From assembly GCF_963583255.1 (NCBI RefSeq), contig NC_084808.1:16113725-16177724 (forward strand): a stretch of DNA of 64,000 nt, given 5' to 3'. Below are positions 57,296 to 64,000 of the stretch, piece after piece (position 1 is the stretch's first letter; the number at the start of each line of letters is the position of its first letter). Position numbers and translations under genes: made by a program. The stretch comes from Pyrus communis (Eukaryota > Streptophyta > Magnoliopsida > Rosales > Rosaceae). The notes under the pieces are model-generated. The model had not been told where the DNA came from. It was given only the letters and a program-made list of their open reading frames with translations, and searched no databases.

Positions 57296-57349
57296 CACGT
57301 GGCCCGTTAACCTAAACCCCCACCCTCACCACGCTCCCTTCCACACGTG
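57296..57349 (+). promoter_or_regulatory. Two G-boxes upstream of the START gene
   Basis: CACGTG occurs at 57296-57301 and 57344-57349 (the latter in ACACGTGT), about 320-370 bp upstream of the start codon. G-boxes bind bZIP and bHLH factors and form the core of ABA-response elements. Functional use is inference. Confidence 0.45.
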
Positions 57350-57664
57350 TACCCCACCTCCAGATAAATCCGCATGCCAGCGAATCCACGCGCCAAAAAA
57401 TCACGTCCACGAAAACACAACTCACACCCTACCAACCTCCATCAACGGTTCTGATCTAACAACCGCCGTTCTCTCTCTCTCTCCAGAACTTTCTTCTCTC
57501 TTTCCCTAATTCTAATTGGATACACAGAAAGGAGCGAGGAGAGAGAGAGAGAGACAGAGAGAGAAAGGGGGCGGATAATCGAACGCCGATGTGATTCCGT
57601 TTTCTTGAGCTCTCATTTTCTCGGGAAAATAATACTTTCACGGAAAATCTCGGTTTTAGACAGG

Positions 57665-60600
57665 ATGGAGGAAATATTGTCCGATCTGATGGAGTTCTTC
57701 GTAAAACCCTCGATAACCGAAACATTCGTCGACATATTGCTTTGTGCAGTCCCGATATGGTTGGCCGTGATGATTGGCCTCGTGATCGGCTGGTCATGGC
57801 GGCCCAGGTGGACCGGTCTCCTGTACCTCGGCCTTCGGAGCAAGTTCCGGTTCCTCTGGACCGCGCCGCCGGGGTTCGGTGCCCGCCGCCTCTGGCTCGC
57901 CTTCACGGCGCTCTCCGCTTTCTCCCTTTGCCGTACGATTTGGTCCACTTTCAAGGGGAAAGGGAAAGTAACGCCGCCGTCTGCTGGGGACTCGGCGGCT
58001 TCGGGTTCGGCAGCCGCCGCCGAGAGCGGCATCGAGATTGTTGGGTGAGTTTCTAGCTGTATCAGCTTCTAATAGTAAAATTTCCTCTTTTTTTATATAT
58101 GAAATAGTCAATTGTGTAAGGGTTTGGCACCGACTGAAAGAACATTTTGTTTTCCTTGGAATTCGATGTTTTGGGATTCTTGTGCGAGTGCATTTGGATA
58201 TTTGATATTAATAGTTCAACATTGTTAAAATGTAATTCATGTGGGAGAGAGGACACTGTTAGTTTTTCCAGCGGACTGAAAACATGTGAGCTAAATTTAA
58301 GGGCTTTCAGAATGCAGAAATATGGATAAAGCCACGGTAAAGGACTTGTATATTTTGTCGGGAGATGGAAGAAGCCGTACTTATGGTTACCGATTAGGGT
58401 TACATCACTTTTGGGATTTTGTGGAACCACTGGAACTCTGCGATTTTTTATGCGGTTTTTGGTTTTGCTTCCATGAGATTGCTTTTTAGAGTTGGAATCA
58501 TTGGTTTTGGCATCTTGAATGTGGTGACATTATGGCATTGGAGTTCTTTACATGTGATCTTTCTGAACCAGAATTTTTGTTTCTGCATAGCCTAGGTTGC
58601 TTCTGTGTGGTGATGGAATTTTGTCAACCTTTGAAAACGGTTTTAGTTTTTAAGAAGAGTGGATGGAACTCAGCGATTTTTTATGCGGTTTTTGGTTTTA
58701 CTTCCATGAGATTGCTTTTTAAGATTGGAATCATTGGTCATTATAAAGTTGGCATCTTGAATGTGGTGACATTATGGCATTGGAGTTATGTACATGCGGT
58801 CTTTCTGAACCGGAGTTTTTGTTTCTACACAGCCTAGGTTGTTTCTTTCTGGTGATGGAACTTTGCCAACCTTTGAAAACAGTTTTAGTTTTTAAGAAGA
58901 GTGGAAGTTGTGCAGAAATGATTCCTTTCTATTTGGGTTTGAGAGTTGTTCATGTTTCTGGTACGATTTTTACAGTTACTGCTATGTTAGTTCAATTACT
59001 GGAAATTTCATATTACATGGACTCTTTAACTCACTTGGGGAAGAAGAAAGACCCGCTTTTGTTGGGTTGACACTTGAAATCAAGTAGTTGGCCTTTTTAA
59101 TTGTTGTATATATGTTGCAGACCTTGTAATTTTACTGTTTTTTTGTCTTAGTGTTTTAGTGTTGCCTTGAAAAACTTGGTGTTTAGATTCTTTAGAATAT
59201 TGATGTCTCTTTTATTGATTCATTGCCTCATGATGCCTTGACTTCCTCACAGACTCATTGCTAAAGGTGACAAGAGAGTCCAGGATGTTGTCACAGAAAC
59301 TGATTTGGAGCACCTAGTGAGTTTAATTGGAGGGAGAGAGGGAGAAGTGGAGTGGCAAAGCTTGATGGAGAGGTCGACTGCAAGCATGGCATACAAAGCA
59401 TGGCGCCATGATCCTGAGGTAGATGCTGACCTTGACTTTTTTCTACCCTTTTAACTTTTTAATTTTTGTGTTTCATGTGCTGAAAACATACGTCTGAAAG
59501 CTGTTGATGTGTTAGATGTATATTTATCAAGAAATTGTTAATGATTGGGATGTCTATTTTTTATACCTTCCGGTTTCATTCACATATATTTCTTGTGATC
59601 CTCAATTGACATTTGACATCATTATTAACTTCATGAATGATACTCTTTTACCCAACCTTGTTGCACAACCACATATGTTATTCCTTTTTCCATACCAAAC
59701 TGACCAAAGAGTTTGTCGTCTAAAATATCCTTTCTCTTATTGCAAAATTAAATTTTTCATATTGCTATTCCAGTTACCCTGATTCTTGTTTTAGTACTGT
59801 GAAATATCAAATTTTTAGTACCATACATAGTATTTTAGTATCTGATAGTGGTTTTGTTTATCAGACAGGTCCCACTGTATACTGTAGCAGAACTGTCTTT
59901 GAGGATGCAACTCCGGAGTTGGTTAGAGATTTTTTCTGGGATGATGAGTTTCGACCTAAATGGGATCCGATGCTCACATACTGTAAGATATTGGAGGAAT
60001 GCCCACAGACTGGAACAATGATCGTTCATTGGATTAAAAAGGTCAGTGAAAGAAAGGATTTACCCGGTTATATGCTGATTCTGCACTTTCATTATATCTC
60101 TTTCTAGTTGAAAATATGAATGATTACTTCCCACTTGATCCTTTGTTGTGCAGTTCCCTTTTTTCTGCAGTGATCGGGAATATTTAATTGGTCGAAGAAT
60201 ATGGGAGGCTGGAAAAACTTATTATTGTTTGACAAAGGTGCTTTTCGAAGAAAATACTCATTGATGCTTGTATTGTAGCCCTCTTTCCATAATTATATCT
60301 TTTACTTTCTTTTTGAACAGGAGATTGTCTTGTATCGTAGCGATTCCATATATTTCACTTTAGAGAAATTGGCTGGATTGTGTTTCAGTTATGAGTCAAA
60401 CGTAGAATAGAACTGAGATGGGTTGGGTAGAATCTAATTTGTCATCAGAAAAGCTGAACCAACATAACTTAAAATATAATTTGAATTGGTTGGCATGCAC
60501 TCTTGAAGTAATACAAAAAGGTGTCAGGTTTGCCCAAGTTACATTTGCAAGGTGAGCATAATAAAACTATGAAACTAAAAGCAAGAAATATTGTATCTTT

Positions 60601-61388
60601 GTTTTCTTTTGCAGTATAATCTTGCATCTCTTCTCATGCCGTGCATTTGAGTTTTTTTCATGGTTTGAGCATCGTATCTTTTCTATTACAGTGTTCAGAT
60701 AAAAAATATGATCATGTTGAAATTCATATATAGTCGAGTCTGATTCTATGAGCTACAATATTGCAGGGTGTTCCATATCCAAGTTTGCCTAAGCGTGACA
60801 AGCCCAGACGTGTGGAACAATATTTCTCTAGTTGGATAATCAAGGCTGGTAAGAATTCAATCAAAAACCTGATTTTGCAACAATAATTTGGTCAATCTTG
60901 GTAACAATGTAATGGCGAATACTCATTTGCTGAATTGGAAAACAAATGCAGTGGAGTCTCGGAAAGGAGATGGACAGTTAACTGCATGTGAGGTTACCCT
61001 CGTACACTATGAAGACATGGGCATCCCCAAAGATGTGGCAAAGTTGGGCGTCCGTCATGGGATGTGGTCCACTGTCAAAAAATTACACTCTGGTATGAGA
61101 GCATACCAGAATGCGAGGAAATCAGAGGCTTGTCTGTCGCAAAGTGCCCAGATGGCCAAAATCACCACAAAGGTATCCTCCCATGGAAGCATGAATTATT
61201 TGGAGCCGACACCCGGAGAAGAGGAAAAAGGTCAAATCCCAAACAATAAAAGACCAAATGGAAACGGCATTGATTGGAAATTGATAGTTATAGGTGGATC
61301 TGTGGCTCTGGTTTGTGGACTTCACACAGGTGCAATAGGGAAGGGGTTGTTACTTGGAGCAGGGCAGAGATTCGCCCGAAGGACATGA
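57665..61388 (+). CDS. START-domain lipid-binding membrane protein (CP5-like)
   Basis: The exons are 57665-58044, 59253-59418, 59865-60041, 60154-60237, 60767-60848 and 60952-61388: 1326 nt, 441 residues, all GT-AG and in phase. The N-terminus has a hydrophobic segment at about residues 20-45 (FVDILLCAVPIWLAVMIGLV), then a GC-rich, Ala/Ser-rich linker. The START (StAR-related lipid transfer) domain covers about 150-340: WQSLMERSTASMAYKAWRHD, CSRTVFEDATPELVRDFFW, DDEFRPKWDPMLTYCKILEE, FPFFCSDREYLIGRRIWEAG and VTLVHYEDMGIPKDVAKLGV. The C-terminus has a second hydrophobic stretch (LIVIGGSVALVCGLHTGAIG). Family relatives in Arabidopsis are small membrane-anchored START proteins of unknown ligand. 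It probably binds a lipid at a membrane; no substrate can be read. The 5' UTR is CT/GA-rich. Confidence 0.93.
58431..58905 (+). repeat. Tandem duplication in START gene intron 1
   Basis: 58431-58663 (233 bp) and 58664-58905 (242 bp) are about 93-95% identical. The second has an extra short insert (CATTATAAAG near 58740). The unit runs from TGGAACTC(T/A)GCGATTTT to TTTTTAAGAAGAGTGGA. It makes two similar long open frames, which are intronic. Confidence 0.9.
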
Positions 61389-62210
61389 GAGGACCGTGCG
61401 AAGACTTATTCCAGCCAATCGCACACGTAATCTGTCACTCTGTTTCTATATTCTTGAATTTTATTTCCACATCGACCCATTAATTGTTACAAATTATGAT
61501 AAAATTATACGGTAAATTTTTTGTATTGGCTTCAAGCCTTCAACATCATGTCTATATGTACTTTATGTTCGTTAATCTTATTCCTTATCGACACATCTTA
61601 CGAGCTGTGAAAAATTACATCGAGTGAAGTAAAGCACCTTAATGGCTTTGGGGATCCAATTTGTATGCCTTTTTTCAGCACACGAGTATGCATATTATAT
61701 ATGGCTTTTCAAACAATTTTCTTTCTTTGATTTCTTAGAGTTAACCTTTACTGTTCATTTTCAAGACTAATGAAGAAAGTATTTTATGTTAATCTATATT
61801 TGCGTGATGGTAACCGAGACTAGGAGAAATGAAAAACTCAACGATGTTGGTCGTGAGAGACAGGGCGGAGCCAAGTACAAGGCTCCTTTAGGCTATAGCA
61901 TAGGAAGAGTTTGGTTCTTCAAGTTTAAAAATATTAATTTTTAGGTTAGTTTATGATTTTTAATTGTCATATTTCACATAAGAAATGAAATTTTTTATTA
62001 GTAAGCCTATTTTTAAGAATAATAAGAGCTAATAGATGTTAAATAAACTCATCATTTTAACCAATATTATATTTAATAGTAATAAATTAAAACTTCCATA
62101 TTACAAATGGTTCCTTATTTTGTTCACTTGAAAGCTTTGAAGGCTAGAAACCTAGAAAACATAGCATAAAATTCTTGCTTCAAATTACTACATTCAAGTT
62201 TTTACTATTA
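61389..62210. other. START gene 3' UTR, then intergenic DNA
   Basis: The 3' UTR probably extends about 250-300 bp. A GGCGGAGCC-containing stretch at 61860-61960 may be a degenerate dispersed repeat. No gene was seen. Confidence 0.45.
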
Positions 62211-62465
62211 TATAACTTGGGTTGTGATTTTCACACCCTTAACTACTTTTCCCACACCCCTTCCTATTTTTTAATACTTAATTGGTATCCTACTATTTAA
62301 TCTTCCATATACACCCTTCCTACTTTTTTATGGTAATTAATGAAAGATTAAATAGGGAGAGGTATATATGGAAGATTAAATAGTATGATACAAATTAAGT
62401 ATTAAAAAATATGGAGGGATGTGGGAAAAGTAGTTAAAGGTGTGAAAATCACAACCCTATAACTT
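62211..62465. mobile_element. 239-bp MITE with 8-bp target duplication TATAACTT
   Basis: The element 62219-62457 begins GGGTTGTGATTTTCACACC and ends with its reverse complement, and the arms extend for over 60 bp (CTTAACTACTTTTCCCACAC; TTTTTTAATACTTAATT). TATAACTT is duplicated at 62211-62218 and 62458-62465. Eight bases fits hAT-type integration, though the TIR sequence alone does not prove it. Confidence 0.85.
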
Positions 62466-64000
62466 TATGTAGGCAACATAAGATTAAAAATTTGATTTCG
62501 TAGTAATAATTTTAGCTTAGCCCACTCATCGAATAATTTCTAGCTACGCCATGAGAGAGTATAAAACATTGAAGGGGAACGCACGCTTGAGAAATTTTCG
62601 AACAACATCGTGATATTGGAGATTTTTCTTAGTAAAAGTTTGTATGTTAAAGATTTTCGCGGGGAAATAGATAAAGTAGAACGTTTCTTTTTGGATCATT
62701 GAAATCCCACAAAGAAAAAAAAAATGATAAAGATGGTTGCAACTAAACTAGCTGTACGTGCATGATCAAGTCATAATTATTAAGCCAATAATTGAGCAGT
62801 GTTGGGTCATTGAGGCCCAAGTGCCATAATCAGGGAGAAATTGAGATCGACAAAGTAAACGAGTTTGATGTAAGACAAGATATAAGTTGATTCTTACAAA
62901 TAAACAGAATAAAACTAAAACAATTCAAATTTGGATTAAAAAAATGGCAAAAAGAAAATTCATACATGATATCACATTAATTAAACTGTGATGCTCAGTC
63001 ACAGAGATTTACATGTTCTAACTATAACGAACTTTAGGTTTGCTAACTAATCAGTGGCAGGTTTGTTGATTAGTCTCAATCTCTCAAATCGTTCACGTTT
63101 TTTTTTTTTTTTCTCATTCAAATCTTTCACGTTTTAATGGATCTAAATAATTTATGACAATTTCAAGTTATAATCATTTTGTTTCTGCCATAGAAACCTC
63201 ACAACCACCACCATTACCAAGAGGTCCACCACAAGATTAATAAGAATACAGTGTATCAAATATCTAACAGTTTTATTGTACGATTATTATCAGAAACTCA
63301 TCTTGATCTTTAGACAATCCTACTTCGTCTAGGACCCGGCCTCGCCAGAAACCAATCCTGAGTTTTAAGCAATTCTACTCTGCCTAGGACTCAGCCAAAC
63401 CACCAGTGCTTCACCATTGGGTTGAGACTAGCAGCCTCCTTTCTAGACTGTCAACCAACTCGGCTCAAATTCAGGATTTAAGGACCAAATCCAGGATTTC
63501 AGACCAGTGCAATATTGAAAATGGTCATTGTCAGTGCCATTCCTGAAACCCTAATATCATCGATAACTTTTTTTTGTCAAAGAAACTGGTACTGTGGACT
63601 ATTCTACAACATGTCCTCATGCACTGTCTCAATGGATGTACAAGGTTGAAAGAGATAGACCATCCATCGATATCCCACTTTCTTAACTGGAAGCTGGTGG
63701 TTGGCAGGCCCGGCCAAGCACCCTAACTCTAACTTAAAATTTATATTAAAAATGAAAATTTTTAGAGAATTTTGGAGCCTACCTGTGATGATAAATGTAT
63801 AGTTTTTTAATAATTTTTTTGGTTCAACGTCTCATCCGTATTACCAAATGGCACACTTTATTCATGCTAATTAAAGCCTTAACCACCCACCAGTAGGAAG
63901 TGTGAATTTGGTAACTGGTTCTTGTCTTCTCACATATGGTATTGGATTTGCTGAAGGATTGGCTTTGGGTCACCAATGTCAGATATTGATATTATATTGA
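62466..64000. other. AT-rich intergenic DNA, no gene seen
   Basis: A degenerate direct repeat occurs at 63309-63410 (CTAGGACCCGGCC / CTAGGACTCAGCC, about 60 bp apart) and a T run at 63099-63112. No coding frame, RNA gene or terminal repeat could be supported up to the window edge. Confidence 0.4.

Noticed and set aside
57613..58111. Two long minus-strand frames opposite START exon 1
   Set aside because: They are shadows of a GC-rich coding exon; the plus frame has the family match and correct splice phase.
58532..59070. Two similar ORFs of about 100 codons, looking like a duplicated small gene
   Set aside because: They lie in intron 1 of the START gene and come from the tandem duplication; no start context, family match or splice evidence supports them.

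Overview
The window is nuclear DNA from a flowering plant. The evidence is intron-containing genes with GT-AG junctions, plant-specific families (MIR166, a WVD2-like TPX2 protein, UAH, a CP5-like START protein), Ty1/copia elements primed by initiator tRNA-Met, plant CACTA elements, tRNA-derived SINEs and many hairpin MITEs. The codon use and low-copy genes fit a eudicot, and the repeat types suggest a woody rosid such as Rosaceae, but that is a weak inference. All exon coordinates below were worked out by eye from splice signals, reading phase and remembered family sequence; no search was run.

Layout. 1-8.5 kb is gene-rich: the first exon of an unrecognised gene (minus), a dead PPR fragment (plus), a complete four-exon XRCC4 gene (minus; non-homologous end joining) and a complete twelve-exon UAH gene (plus; last step of allantoin/purine breakdown), separated by MITEs. 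8.5-11.3 kb holds a HSP101 fragment, a SINE, a MITE and microsatellite-rich DNA. 11.3-22.3 kb is a retrotransposon nest bounded by LTRs of one copia insertion with target-site duplication ATTAT. Inside it the gag and integrase pieces are inverted, and there are copies of a second, apparently non-autonomous LTR family carrying fragments of two host genes (an EXECUTER-like gene and a GTE bromodomain gene). 22.6-27.7 kb is a complete but dead copia element (TSD ACTAA). 29.0-32.9 kb is a WVD2-like microtubule gene. 33.4-34.9 kb is a solo LTR (TSD CTCAT). 36.7-37.6 kb has a tandem duplication and an RTE-type LINE tail. 38.0-47.2 kb is an older copia element (TSD CATGC/CATAC) split by a 2.85-kb CACTA element (TSD ATT). 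48.5-49 kb is a MIR166 locus with an exact canonical mature miR166. 49-57 kb is repeat debris (SINEs, a broken LINE, a CACTA end). 57.7-61.4 kb is a complete six-exon gene for a membrane-anchored START lipid-binding protein. The rest is AT-rich intergenic DNA with one MITE that has an 8-bp target duplication.

There is no operon logic here; the host genes are independent. The most novel-looking material is the 11-22 kb nest: an LTR family with two different captured host gene fragments, next to a large inverted repeat that could give double-stranded RNA. The most biologically important single locus is MIR166.
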